Source: an uncultured Collinsella sp. | Lineage (GTDB): Bacteria > Actinomycetota > Coriobacteriia > Coriobacteriales > Coriobacteriaceae | Direction of reading: 5' to 3' | DNA length: 14,507 nt | Assembly (NCBI GenBank): GCA_900757465.1 | Contig: CAAENY010000079.1 | Span: forward strand, 1 to 14,507 | Shown here: piece after piece, positions 1-6,253 of the stretch | Layout of the letters: each line of letters opens with the position of its first letter | How positions within the stretch are numbered: position 1 is the stretch's first letter | Made by a program: the position numbers and the translations under genes | Notes under the pieces: model-generated | The model's input: only the letters and a program-made list of their open reading frames with translations | Told to the model about the DNA's origin: nothing | Databases searched by the model: none

Positions 1-20
1 ACTGTCCGAGCAGGCGACCA

Positions 21-53
21 AACCCCGCGCCCCGTCCCGGCGAGCGCTTGGGG
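21..53 (-). terminator. possible weak terminator after manA
   Basis: Downstream of manA on the minus strand, CCCC-GCGC (53-44, with an AA bulge) can pair with GCGC-GGGG (30-23), followed by only three T. The short T tract and the bulge make this a weak candidate. Nothing else is recognisable in positions 1-62, which hold no supported gene. Confidence 0.2.
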
Positions 54-62
54 ACCGGTGGC

Positions 63-995
63 CTACAGGTGGCTGATGATCAGTTCCATCTTGCCTTCGA
101 GGTCGATGGAGCTGACGGTGCTCGGGGCCAGCAGGTGGCTTCCCTTGTGGACGGGGTCGCCGCAGACGGTGCCTTCGCCGTCGATGACCGACAGACACAT
201 GAAGGGCCAGCGCTGGTCGAGGGTTTTGCTGCCGTCGACGCGCACACGATCGACGGTGTAGCAGGAGTTAGACTCGAGCTCGGTCACGCCGTTCACCTCG
301 GGCGCGGTCACCGTGCCGTCGGTCGGAGCCTGGGCATCAAAGTCGATGCAGTCGAGGCTCTGCTCAATGTGCAGCGGGCGCAGGTTGCCGTCGGTGCCGG
401 GACGGTCGTAGTCGTACAGACGATACGTCACGTCGCTCGACTGCTGCGTCTCCAAAATGAGCGTGCCGGTCTTGATGGCGTGCACGGTACCGGAATCAAT
501 CTGGAAAAAGTCGCCCTTGTGAATCGGCAACACGTTGAGCATGTCGTCCCAACGTCCTTCCTCGATCATTTGTGCGGCCTCGGCGCGGTCCTTGGCACGC
601 TGGCCGACGATGATCGTGGCGTCGGGCTCGCAGTCCAGCACATACCAACACTCGGTTTTGCCCAGGCTACCGTTCTCGTGCTCGGCAGCGTACTCGTCGT
701 TGGGATGAATCTGGATCGAAAGGTCGTCCTTGGCGTCCAGAATCTTAATGAGCAGCGGGAACTCCTTGCCCTCGCAGTTGCCAAAGAGCTCGCGATGCTC
801 GGCCCACAGCCACGACAGCGTGTGGCCGGCATACGGGCCCTCCGCAATCTGGCAGTCGCCGTTGGGGTGGGCCGAGATGGCCCAGCACTCACCGATGGGG
901 CCATCGGGAATGTCGTAGCCAAATACGGTTTCGAGCTGGCGACCGCCCCAGATCTTCTCGTGGAAGATCGGCGTCAGCTTAATCAAATCGGACAT
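63..995 (-). CDS. manA: mannose-6-phosphate isomerase, class I
   Basis: Cytoplasmic zinc enzyme interconverting mannose-6-phosphate and fructose-6-phosphate. From the chosen start it is 310 residues, the length of the short Firmicutes-type class I isomerases rather than the longer E. coli form. Visible motifs are KIWGGRQL (residues 14-21), SIQIHPND (93-100) with the metal-binding Gln95 and His97, GKTECWYVLD (Glu115), SGTVHAI (His172) and a conserved Arg in TYRLYDYDR (about 192). Two in-frame ATGs lie 6 bases apart, at 1001 and 995. A GGGGG ribosome-binding run at 1003-1007 is 7 bases from the 995 ATG but only 1 base from the 1001 ATG, so 995 is preferred. It lies 74 bases downstream of the GntR gene on the same strand and is probably co-transcribed with it. 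Family assignment is secure; regulation by the neighbour is inference. Confidence 0.95.
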   Translation of the reverse strand: MSDLIKLTPIFHEKIWGGRQLETVFGYDIPDGPIGECWAISAHPNGDCQIAEGPYAGHTLSWLWAEHRELFGNCEGKEFPLLIKILDAKDDLSIQIHPNDEYAAEHENGSLGKTECWYVLDCEPDATIIVGQRAKDRAEAAQMIEEGRWDDMLNVLPIHKGDFFQIDSGTVHAIKTGTLILETQQSSDVTYRLYDYDRPGTDGNLRPLHIEQSLDCIDFDAQAPTDGTVTAPEVNGVTELESNSCYTVDRVRVDGSKTLDQRWPFMCLSVIDGEGTVCGDPVHKGSHLLAPSTVSSIDLEGKMELIISHL

Positions 996-1019
996 GTTCA
1001 TACCCCCATTGTGTTGCGC

Positions 1020-1053
1020 GGGCGCTGCACAAAACAGCTCAAAGCGAGCGCCC
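1020..1053 (-). other. intercistronic hairpin between gntR and manA
   Basis: GGGCGCT (1020-1026) and AGCGCCC (1047-1053) form a 7-bp stem with a 20-base loop in the gap between the regulator and manA. No T run follows in the minus direction, so this is not an intrinsic terminator. It could be an mRNA stability or processing structure, or chance in GC-rich DNA. Confidence 0.3.
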
Positions 1054-1069
1054 GGATGACTACAAAAAC

Positions 1070-1789
1070 CTATGCCAACGTTACGTTGTGCAACTCAAAG
1101 CGGTCGCCAACGTTGCGCGAGACCGAATACTCAAAGGCGGCGCCGCTGTCCAAAAAGCCAATCTGGGTGAGCTCGAGCAGGGGAGAGCCAGGCTTGGTGT
1201 CCAAGCGCTCGGCTTCTTCCTCGGTTGCTGCCACGGCGCGAATGGTACGGTGGAAGCTCGAAATCTTCAGCCCACATTGCTCGCGGATGAAGTGGTAGAC
1301 CGATCCGTACAGGTCCTTCTTTTTAAGGCCTGGAATCAGCTCGAGGGGCATGTAGGTGTACTCGATAACGATGGGCTTCTCATCGGCCTGACGCACGCGC
1401 ACGATGTGATAGGCAAAGTCATCCTCGGCAATTCCCAGCTGGGCTGCGATGTCCGCTGGTGGATTAACAATCGAGAAATCGTAGACCACCGAGGTCACCT
1501 TCTCCCCGCGGTGCTCATACGAAAAGCCCTGGGCACGGTCGTTTTTGCCCTGGAAAAACGCCTGACCGGGAAGTCCCGCCGTGTCCTTAACGTAGGTACC
1601 CGATCCGCGTCGGCTGGTAATAAGACCTTCCTCGGTGATTTGCTCGATAGCTCGTTTGACGGTGATTTTGGAAACGCTATAGAGCTCGCAGAACTCAACG
1701 ACGGTGGGAAGCTTGTCGCCCGGTTTAAGAGCGCCATCCTCGATGCTTCGACGGATATCCGCAGCGATCGTTTCGTATTTGGGAATCAT
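1070..1789 (-). CDS. GntR/HutC-family transcriptional regulator
   Basis: DNA-binding regulator of 239 residues. The first 70 or so form a GntR winged helix-turn-helix (IADIRRSIEDGALKPGDKLP, then VSKITVKRAIEQI, ending in the wing signature RRGSGTYV). The rest, about residues 90-235, matches the UTRA ligand-binding domain of the HutC subfamily (VRQADEKPIVIEYTYMP, and FEYSVSRNVGDRFEL near the end). HutC-type proteins usually sense a sugar phosphate, amino sugar or small acid; the ligand cannot be read here. The start ATG at 1789 has an AAGGGGG ribosome site (1794-1800) 4 bases upstream. It is followed on the same strand by manA and lies divergent to a ROK kinase, so control of sugar uptake or phosphorylation and of itself is a reasonable inference. 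The family call is firm; the regulon is unknown. Confidence 0.93.
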   Translation of the reverse strand: MIPKYETIAADIRRSIEDGALKPGDKLPTVVEFCELYSVSKITVKRAIEQITEEGLITSRRGSGTYVKDTAGLPGQAFFQGKNDRAQGFSYEHRGEKVTSVVYDFSIVNPPADIAAQLGIAEDDFAYHIVRVRQADEKPIVIEYTYMPLELIPGLKKKDLYGSVYHFIREQCGLKISSFHRTIRAVAATEEEAERLDTKPGSPLLELTQIGFLDSGAAFEYSVSRNVGDRFELHNVTLA

Positions 1790-1825
1790 GGAACCCCCTT
1801 TCCGGCTTGATTGAATATAAAAGAA

Positions 1826-1836
1826 AGTATAGTCAA
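1826..1836 (-). promoter_or_regulatory. candidate promoter -10 of the gntR-manA transcript
   Basis: On the minus strand TATACT (1831-1826) is followed by TT, the same TATACTT seen upstream of two other genes in this window (6207 and 7997). An overlapping TTGACT (1836-1831) resembles a -35 but sits too close to serve this -10. The next AT-rich hexamer, TATATT, is 11 bases further on. The -10 assignment is plausible and the -35 is not convincing. Confidence 0.35.
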
Positions 1837-1908
1837 CGCCTAGGTATCCCTATTGCGTTTTGAAAAGTTCGAGAAGGATTATGCTAAAAGCCGCTCCGCA
1901 TATAAAAC

Positions 1909-1920
1909 TAGAGCGCTCTA
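1909..1920. promoter_or_regulatory. perfect 12-bp palindrome, candidate operator
   Basis: TAGAGCGCTCTA is a perfect palindrome in the divergent region between the GntR gene and the ROK kinase gene. GntR-family proteins bind as dimers to short palindromes, so it is a candidate site. No second copy was noticed in the window. Confidence 0.3.
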
Positions 1921-1963
1921 AACGGATATACATGCGAATAATGTCGCGTTGAACAAATTGATT

Positions 1964-1975
1964 GGTCCGCGGACC
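1964..1975. promoter_or_regulatory. second perfect 12-bp palindrome
   Basis: GGTCCGCGGACC is another perfect palindrome, 44 bases after the first and different in sequence. The intergenic stretch 1790-2128 (339 bases) contains no supported ORF. Apart from the two palindromes, the candidate promoters and the repeat at 2035-2066, nothing is recognisable in it. Confidence 0.25.
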
Positions 1976-2034
1976 GGGGCGAGTCGTTTTACCACCCAGC
2001 AAACCGAATCCCATGCCCTGCGTTTCCCCAGATA

Positions 2035-2066
2035 AAACCTGTCAAAACAAACCTGTCCCTTTTTGG
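2035..2066. repeat. GGGACAGG-type repeat fragment (REP-like)
   Basis: AAACCTGTC occurs twice with a 14-base period (2035-2043 and 2049-2057), and the second copy continues as CCTTTTTGG. Read on the minus strand this gives AAAGGGACAGGTTTG, resembling the GGGAC-core intergenic repeats elsewhere in this window (5826, 13259, 14387). It looks like a degenerate fragment of a dispersed intergenic repeat lying just upstream of the ROK gene promoter. Confidence 0.4.
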
Positions 2067-2088
2067 TAGGTTTTTGCCTTGGGAGCGG

Positions 2089-2094
2089 TACCAT
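2089..2094 (+). promoter_or_regulatory. candidate -10 box for the ROK kinase gene
   Basis: TACCAT lies 34 bases before the ROK start codon. The same hexamer occurs upstream of ppaC (3171). No good -35 is present at 16-18 bases. Confidence 0.3.
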
Positions 2095-2128
2095 ACAGGC
2101 AATGTTTAAACGAGAAAGGTGGGCTCCC

Positions 2129-3082
2129 ATGGAACCTAAGCAGTATTACATCGGCATCGACGTCGGCGGCACTTCGGTTAAGGAGGGTCTGTTCGACGAG
2201 GACGGCAACCTGCTGGCCAAGGCCAGCGTGCCTACGCCTCCTATCGTTGACGCTGCGGGCTTTGCCGCGGTGACCGAGGCTATCGACCAGGTGGTCGCCA
2301 AGGCACAGATTCCGCGTGCCTTTGTGGCGGGCATTGGCCTGGCCGTTCCGTGTCCTATCCCGGCGTCGGGCGATGCCAAGGTCAAGGCCAACATTGCCAT
2401 TAACCTGCCCGAACTGAGGATCGCCATTCAGAAGCACTGCCCCGACGCGGTCGTTAAATACGAGAACGATGCCAACGCCGCTGCCATGGGCGAGGCCTGG
2501 CTCGGCTCTGCCAAGGGCGTACAGAACGTGGTGATGGTCACCATCGGTACCGGCGTGGGCGGCGGCGTTATCGTTAACGGCGACGTGGTATCGGGTGTTG
2601 TGGGCGCCGGCGGCGAGATTGGCCACATGTGCCTGAACCCGGCCGAGGAGCGCACCTGTGGCTGTGGCGGCCATGGCCACCTGGAGCAGTATTCCAGCGC
2701 TACCGGCGTGGTGAGCAACTACCTTGCCGAGTGCAAGAAGGCTGGCGTCGAGCCCATCGAGCTCACCGGCCCCTCAGATTCCAAGGACGTGTTCCAGGCC
2801 TGCCGCGAGGGCGACAAGCTCGCGCTGGCCGCGGCCGATACCATGGCCGACTATCTCGGTCGCGCCCTGGCACTTATCGCCAACGTGGTCGACCCCGAGA
2901 TGTTCCTCATCGGCGGCGGCGCCTCCGCCTCGGCCGATGTTTACCTCGACAAGGTTCGCGAGCACTTTAAGCAGTACGCGCTCTCCGCCTCGCGCGAGAC
3001 GCCCATTAAGGTTGCTTCGCTCGGAAACGACGCCGGTATCATCGGTGCCGCCTACGTGGCCCTGCGCGCCGCTGGCAAATAG
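2129..3082 (+). CDS. ROK-family sugar kinase, probable glucokinase
   Basis: Cytoplasmic ATP-dependent hexose kinase of 317 residues, with no N-terminal DNA-binding domain and therefore a kinase rather than a NagC/XylR-type repressor. The phosphate-binding motif IGIDVGGTSVKEG is at residues 8-20, the catalytic base is Asp114 in YENDANAAA, TIGTGVGGGVI is at 138-148, and the ROK signature with the zinc site runs from GEIGH (His166) through TCGCGGHGHLE (Cys177, Cys179). In most ROK kinases the third cysteine of this site sits where this protein has His184 (GHLE instead of GCLE). The ATG at 2129 is preferred because GAAAGGTGGG precedes it at suitable distance; an upstream in-frame ATG at 2102 has no ribosome site. 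Glucose is the likeliest substrate from overall family resemblance, but mannose, fructose or N-acetylmannosamine are possible given the nearby manA. Confidence 0.9.
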   Translation: MEPKQYYIGIDVGGTSVKEGLFDEDGNLLAKASVPTPPIVDAAGFAAVTEAIDQVVAKAQIPRAFVAGIGLAVPCPIPASGDAKVKANIAINLPELRIAIQKHCPDAVVKYENDANAAAMGEAWLGSAKGVQNVVMVTIGTGVGGGVIVNGDVVSGVVGAGGEIGHMCLNPAEERTCGCGGHGHLEQYSSATGVVSNYLAECKKAGVEPIELTGPSDSKDVFQACREGDKLALAAADTMADYLGRALALIANVVDPEMFLIGGGASASADVYLDKVREHFKQYALSASRETPIKVASLGNDAGIIGAAYVALRAAGK

Positions 3083-3127
3083 CTGGTGCAGGGGGGGCGG
3101 GCTTGGTCCCCATGCTTGCTCCAAAAT

Positions 3128-3162
3128 ATGCCGTGGCCCTTCCGTCTGCGAAGGCTCGGCAT
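3128..3162. other. dyad between the ROK gene and ppaC
   Basis: ATGCCG/CGGCAT (3128-3133 and 3157-3162) encloses CCTTC/GAAGG (3138-3142 and 3150-3154) with a 7-base loop. No T run follows, so a terminator function is doubtful. It sits 8 bases upstream of the ppaC -10 box and might instead be a regulatory dyad. Confidence 0.3.
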
Positions 3163-3167
3163 CGGCG

Positions 3168-3176
3168 TGCTACCAT
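3168..3176 (+). promoter_or_regulatory. extended -10 promoter of ppaC
   Basis: TGCTACCAT fits the extended -10 pattern TGnTAnnnT and lies 38 bases before the ppaC start codon. The -35 region is not recognisable, which extended -10 promoters tolerate. Confidence 0.4.
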
Positions 3177-3214
3177 AGCTACGTCCAAGTACACATATCA
3201 AGTGGAGGATATCC

Positions 3215-4138
3215 ATGGCAAACGTTCTTGTCTTTGGTCACCAGAACCCCGATAACGACGCCATCATGAGCGCCGTCGTCCTGTCCCAGCTGCTCAACCA
3301 GGTTGAGTATGCCGGCAACACCTACGAGGCCTGCGCCCTTGGTCAGCTTCCGGCAGAGTCCGCCAAGCTGCTCGCCGACGCCGGCATCGCCGAGCCCCGC
3401 GTGATCGAGTCCGTCGAGGCCGGTCAGCTCGTCGTCCTTACCGACCACAACGAGTCCGCCCAGTCCGTCGCCGGCCTTAAGGACGCCACGGTCTTTGGTG
3501 TCGTCGACCATCACCGCATCGGCGACTTCGAGACCGCCGGCCCGCTGCACTACATCTGCCTGCCCTGGGGCTCCAGCTGCACCATCGTCACCAAGCTCGC
3601 CGACGTGCTCGGCGTTGAGCTTTCCGACGTCCAGGCCAAGCTGCTGCTCTCGGCCATGATGACCGACACGCTCATGCTCAAGAGCCCCACCACCACCGAT
3701 GTCGACCGCGCCGTCGCCGCCAAGCTCGGCGAGCAGGTGGGCGTCGACCCGGTCAAGTTTGGCATGGAGGTCTTCCTTACCCGCCCGTCCGGCTCCTTCA
3801 CCGCTGCCGAGATGGTCGGCAACGACATCAAGATGTTCGAGCCCGCCGGCAAGAAGCTGCTCATCGGCCAGTACGAGACCGTCGACAAGAGCCGTGCGCT
3901 TGGCATGATTGACGAGATCCGCGAGGCCATGCGCGCCTACGCCGCCGAGAAGGGTGCCGACGGCATTGTCCTGTGCATCACCGACATCATGGAGGAGGGC
4001 TCGCAGGTCCTGCTCGAGGGCGAGACCGAGGCTGCTCAGAAGGGCCTGGGCATTGCCGACGAGCACGACGGCGTCTGGATGCCGGGCGTCCTCTCCCGTA
4101 AGAAGCAGGTCGCTGCCCCCATCATGGCCGCCTGCTAG
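3215..4138 (+). CDS. ppaC: manganese-dependent inorganic pyrophosphatase (family II)
   Basis: Cytoplasmic enzyme hydrolysing pyrophosphate to two phosphates, which pulls nucleotide and amino-acid activation reactions forward. At 307 residues it matches the usual family II length. The DHH-type metal ligands are all present: GHQNPDNDAI (His9, Asp13, Asp15), TDHNE (Asp77), VVDHHRIGD (Asp98-His99-His100) and MTDT (Asp151). The C-terminal DHHA2 domain carries the substrate-binding SRKKQV motif near residue 296. No CBS-DRTGG regulatory insert is seen, so this is the short, constitutively active form. The ATG at 3215 has GTGGAGGA 6 bases upstream. Its own promoter and a strong downstream terminator suggest a single-gene transcript. 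The assignment is very secure. Confidence 0.97.
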   Translation: MANVLVFGHQNPDNDAIMSAVVLSQLLNQVEYAGNTYEACALGQLPAESAKLLADAGIAEPRVIESVEAGQLVVLTDHNESAQSVAGLKDATVFGVVDHHRIGDFETAGPLHYICLPWGSSCTIVTKLADVLGVELSDVQAKLLLSAMMTDTLMLKSPTTTDVDRAVAAKLGEQVGVDPVKFGMEVFLTRPSGSFTAAEMVGNDIKMFEPAGKKLLIGQYETVDKSRALGMIDEIREAMRAYAAEKGADGIVLCITDIMEEGSQVLLEGETEAAQKGLGIADEHDGVWMPGVLSRKKQVAAPIMAAC

Positions 4139-4157
4139 GTTTAGTTGACCGAACGCC

Positions 4158-4197
4158 ACGACCGGATCGCGGACGCCCCGCGCTCCGGTCGTTTTTT
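4158..4197 (+). terminator. intrinsic terminator of ppaC
   Basis: ACGACCGGA (4158-4166) pairs with TCCGGTCGT (4184-4192), with further GC pairing inside, followed by a run of T (4192-4197). It begins 20 bases after the ppaC stop codon. Confidence 0.88.
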
Positions 4198-4200
4198 GTG

Positions 4201-4335
4201 CATGCGCCGCGTCGTCTCTTGGACAGGCGTGCCCGTGCCGTTGAGCAAATAATGTTCAACCTGTGGTTCCGCTTTTCGGCCACGCCTGCGTGCTTGTCGT
4301 GCAGGGTAGGCTAGATGCAAGCGTAATACGTTAGA
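4201..4335 (+). promoter_or_regulatory. structured leader upstream of nhaA, candidate cis-regulatory RNA
   Basis: If transcribed, CAGGCGTG (4224-4231) and CACGCCTG (4281-4288) form an 8-bp closing stem. Inside it lie GTTGAGCA/TGTTCAAC (4240-4247 and 4253-4260, one G-U pair, loop AATAA) and CCG/CGG (4269-4271 and 4277-4279). This resembles a three-way junction. GCGCCGC at 4204-4210 is also complementary to 4338-4344, the left arm of the following terminator hairpin, so an alternative antiterminator pairing is possible. The promoter was not located; if transcription begins inside this region the model fails. No match to a riboswitch class known to me is recognised. Confidence 0.35.
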
Positions 4336-4371
4336 GCGCGGCGCCGCCACTTGGGCGGGCCGTGCTTTTTT
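4336..4371 (+). terminator. intrinsic terminator or attenuator just before nhaA
   Basis: A stem of 12 pairs joins 4336-4348 and 4354-4365, with one bulged G (4343), one G-U pair and a 5-base loop ACTTG, followed by six T (4366-4371). It lies only 33 bases before the nhaA start codon and has no gene between it and the ppaC terminator at 4158-4197, so it is better explained as an attenuator of nhaA than as an end-of-gene terminator. Confidence 0.65.
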
Positions 4372-4374
4372 AAG

Positions 4375-4398
4375 ACGGGAGCTTTCCCGTGAAAGGAG
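4375..4398 (+). promoter_or_regulatory. hairpin abutting the nhaA ribosome-binding site
   Basis: ACGGGA (4375-4380) and TCCCGT (4385-4390) form a perfect 6-bp stem with a GCTT loop. The Shine-Dalgarno AAAGGAG (4392-4398) begins two bases later and is 6 bases from the ATG. The hairpin could keep the ribosome site clear or modulate its access. Confidence 0.45.
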
Positions 4399-4404
4399 CC
4401 GCCC

Positions 4405-5763
4405 ATGGCAGCAACCGAGCAGCTGTTCAACGTCCGTGAGCGCAAGCGCTTTGAACGCCACGACATTTGGGAGCGCATCGCCGAGAACGGCACGATTTCC
4501 GCCGCGGTTATGGTCATCGCCGCCATCGCCGCCGTCATTTGCGCCAATACCGATGCCTACGAGGCCATCCATCACTTTTTGGAGACCCCGCTGTATGTGG
4601 GTCTGGGCAACCTTACGGCCGGTCTTACCGTTGAACTTTTCGTCAACGACTTCCTCATGGCAATTTTCTTTTTGTTGGTGGGCATTGAGCTTAAGTACGA
4701 GATGACGGTCGGCGAGCTCAAGAATCCGCGTCAGGCCATGCTTCCCATGCTGGCGGCCGTGGGCGGCGTCGTCGTTCCCGCCTGCATCTACCTGATCTTT
4801 AACCATGCCGGCGCCCGCAACGGTTGGGCCATCCCCATGGCAACCGATATTGCCTTTGCGCTGGGCGTGCTGTCGCTTTTGGGCAACCGCGTGCCCAACG
4901 GCGTGCGCGTGTTCTTCTCGACGCTCGCCATCGCCGACGACCTTATCTCCATCGCCGCCATCGCCATCTTCTACGGTCAGAGCCCCAATCCGTTTTGGTT
5001 GGGCGCCGCCGCGCTGGTGACCTGCGCGCTCGTGTGGCTCAACAAGACGCAGCATTACCGCCTTGCCCCGTATTCGGTACTGGGCCTGCTGTTGTGGTTC
5101 TGCATGTTCAAGAGCGGTGTACATGCCACGCTTGCTGGCGTCATCTTGGCCTTTACCATTCCGGCCAAGTGCGGCGTCAAGCTCGATAGCCTCACCGATT
5201 GGTTGGGCGAGTGCCTGCCGCTGCTCGATGACCGCTACGACGACGAGGCGCACATCTTGGGCCAGCATGACTTTACCGTCTCGACCACCAGGGTCGAGCG
5301 CGTCATGCACCGCGTGACCCCGCCGCTCATCCGCATGGAGCGTCTGATCTCCACGCCGGTCAACTTTGTGATTCTGCCGATCTTTGCGTTCGTGAACGCA
5401 CAGGTTCGCCTAGTGGGCGTGGACATGAGCACGCTGCTCACCGACCCGGTGACGCTCGGCGTGTACTTTGGCATGCTGCTGGGCAAGCCGATCGGCATCT
5501 TTGGCATGACGTTTGCCCTGGTTAAGTTTAGGGTCTGCGAGCTGCCGCATAACGTTAACTGGCACATGATTGCCGGTGTGGGCATTCTGGGCGGCATCGG
5601 CTTCACCATGTCGATCCTCATCAGCGGCCTTGCCTTCCCGACGGCCCAGTTTGAGGTTCTGGCTGCCAAGGCCGCCATCCTTGCCGGTTCGGTCACCGCT
5701 GCCGTGCTCGGTATGATCTACATGAGCGTGGTCTGCAAACACCCCGCGCCCAAAGACAAGTAA
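4405..5763 (+). CDS. nhaA: Na+/H+ antiporter NhaA
   Basis: Inner-membrane electrogenic antiporter exporting Na+ (or Li+) in exchange for H+, used in pH and sodium homeostasis. The 452 residues form a polytopic hydrophobic protein with a hydrophilic N-terminal segment (1-30). The residues essential in E. coli NhaA are all there: MATDIAFALG (Asp148, counterpart of Asp133), LAIADDLISI (Asp178-Asp179, counterparts of Asp163-164) and LLGKPIGI (Lys361, counterpart of Lys300). Also conserved are GIELKYEM (93-100) and ILPIFAFVNA (323-332). It is about 60 residues longer than E. coli NhaA, partly from a hydrophilic central loop at about 258-305 between the two helical halves. Strong AAAGGAG ribosome site. 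It is preceded by a structured leader with a terminator-like hairpin, suggesting control by attenuation, and followed by its own terminator. Confidence 0.96.
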   Translation: MAATEQLFNVRERKRFERHDIWERIAENGTISAAVMVIAAIAAVICANTDAYEAIHHFLETPLYVGLGNLTAGLTVELFVNDFLMAIFFLLVGIELKYEMTVGELKNPRQAMLPMLAAVGGVVVPACIYLIFNHAGARNGWAIPMATDIAFALGVLSLLGNRVPNGVRVFFSTLAIADDLISIAAIAIFYGQSPNPFWLGAAALVTCALVWLNKTQHYRLAPYSVLGLLLWFCMFKSGVHATLAGVILAFTIPAKCGVKLDSLTDWLGECLPLLDDRYDDEAHILGQHDFTVSTTRVERVMHRVTPPLIRMERLISTPVNFVILPIFAFVNAQVRLVGVDMSTLLTDPVTLGVYFGMLLGKPIGIFGMTFALVKFRVCELPHNVNWHMIAGVGILGGIGFTMSILISGLAFPTAQFEVLAAKAAILAGSVTAAVLGMIYMSVVCKHPAPKDK

Positions 5764-5780
5764 AAGCATATACAAGTTTG

Positions 5781-5818
5781 AAAACGCCGCCTGTGGACAC
5801 CATCACAAGCGGCGTTTT
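5781..5818. terminator. bidirectional terminator between nhaA and the small minus-strand gene
   Basis: AAAACGCCGC (5781-5790) and GCGGCGTTTT (5809-5818) form a perfect 10-bp stem, with a possible inner TGTG/CACA extension. The A tract on one side and T tract on the other allow termination from both directions, which suits the convergent genes. Confidence 0.8.
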
Positions 5819-5821
5819 AGT

Positions 5822-5846
5822 CAATGGGGACGTTCTTAAATGACTA
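5822..5846. repeat. GGGGACGTTC repeat fragment (REP-like)
   Basis: The stretch starting GGGGACGTTCTTAAATGAC at 5826 shares GGGACGTTC with the inverted repeat at 13259-13316. It lies immediately outside a terminator, between convergent genes, a typical location of dispersed REP-type elements. Confidence 0.4.
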
Positions 5847-5849
5847 GGT

Positions 5850-6104
5850 TTATTCCACGGTGCCGTAGACGGCGCCCCAGCCGTGGGCGGCCAAGGCGGA
5901 GTTGAGCTGGTCGCAAAGTGACTGGCGGTCGTAATAGCCGGGCGGTAGCAGGTTGACGATTTCCATGAGATTGGGCGCCAGGTCCAAGATTTCGGCTTGT
6001 ACGATCAGATCCAGGCGGTCGATGGCGTGGCGGTCGTAAAACAGTCCGTCGACCAGGCGCTGCAGGTCGCCGAATTCCTCGGCCTGAAACGATCCGTACT
6101 CCAT
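5850..6104 (-). CDS. small conserved-looking protein of unknown function
   Basis: I do not recognise this 84-residue protein. It begins MEYGSFQAEEFGDLQRLVDG and is acidic and largely helical in appearance, with repeated hydrophobic/acidic spacing (DRLDLIVQAEILDLAPNLME). It ends with a glycine- and aromatic-rich segment (PPGYYDRQ, HGWGAVYGTVE). There is no signal peptide, membrane segment or cysteine pair. The start at 6104 is chosen over the longer ATG at 6155 because AAGGAGG lies 5 bases upstream of 6104. It is divergent from the aminotransferase gene and convergent with nhaA, so it is a single-gene unit. The excellent ribosome site and a candidate extended -10 promoter support a real gene. 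Confidence 0.72.
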   Translation of the reverse strand: MEYGSFQAEEFGDLQRLVDGLFYDRHAIDRLDLIVQAEILDLAPNLMEIVNLLPPGYYDRQSLCDQLNSALAAHGWGAVYGTVE

Positions 6105-6167
6105 AGTGCCTCCTTGGGCGCCCCACGCCGGCATGCGCGGCGATTCGTAAATCATTGCGATGAACTT

Positions 6168-6176
6168 AATCTATCA
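6168..6176 (-). promoter_or_regulatory. candidate extended -10 promoter of the small minus-strand gene
   Basis: Read on the minus strand the sequence is TGATAGATT, an extended -10 (TGn followed by TAGATT), 64 bases before the start codon at 6104. The -35 is weak. Confidence 0.35.
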
Positions 6177-6206
6177 CGGCTTCATGCCGTTGCGGCGGTG
6201 GCGGTC

Positions 6207-6212
6207 TATACT
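6207..6212 (+). promoter_or_regulatory. candidate -10 box of the aminotransferase gene
   Basis: TATACT followed by TAG lies 41 bases before the ATG at 6254. The same TATACTT occurs at 7997 (tatA) and on the minus strand at 1831-1825 (gntR). No good -35 is present at 17 bases. Confidence 0.45.
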
Positions 6213-6253
6213 TAGAAGAACTGCAACGTCCCGCTTCGCGAAAGGTCGCACCC

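Noticed and set aside
48..1298. 416-codon plus-strand frame opposite manA and the GntR gene
   Set aside because: It spans two real minus-strand genes and their intergenic gap with no ribosome site or motif.
3179..4159. 326-codon minus-strand frame opposite ppaC
   Set aside because: It is a shadow of the pyrophosphatase gene, with a Gly/Leu/Asp/His-biased translation typical of antisense frames.
4141..5310. 389-codon minus-strand frame opposite the nhaA leader and nhaA
   Set aside because: It overlaps the ppaC terminator and the conserved nhaA coding sequence; no domain or ribosome site supports it.
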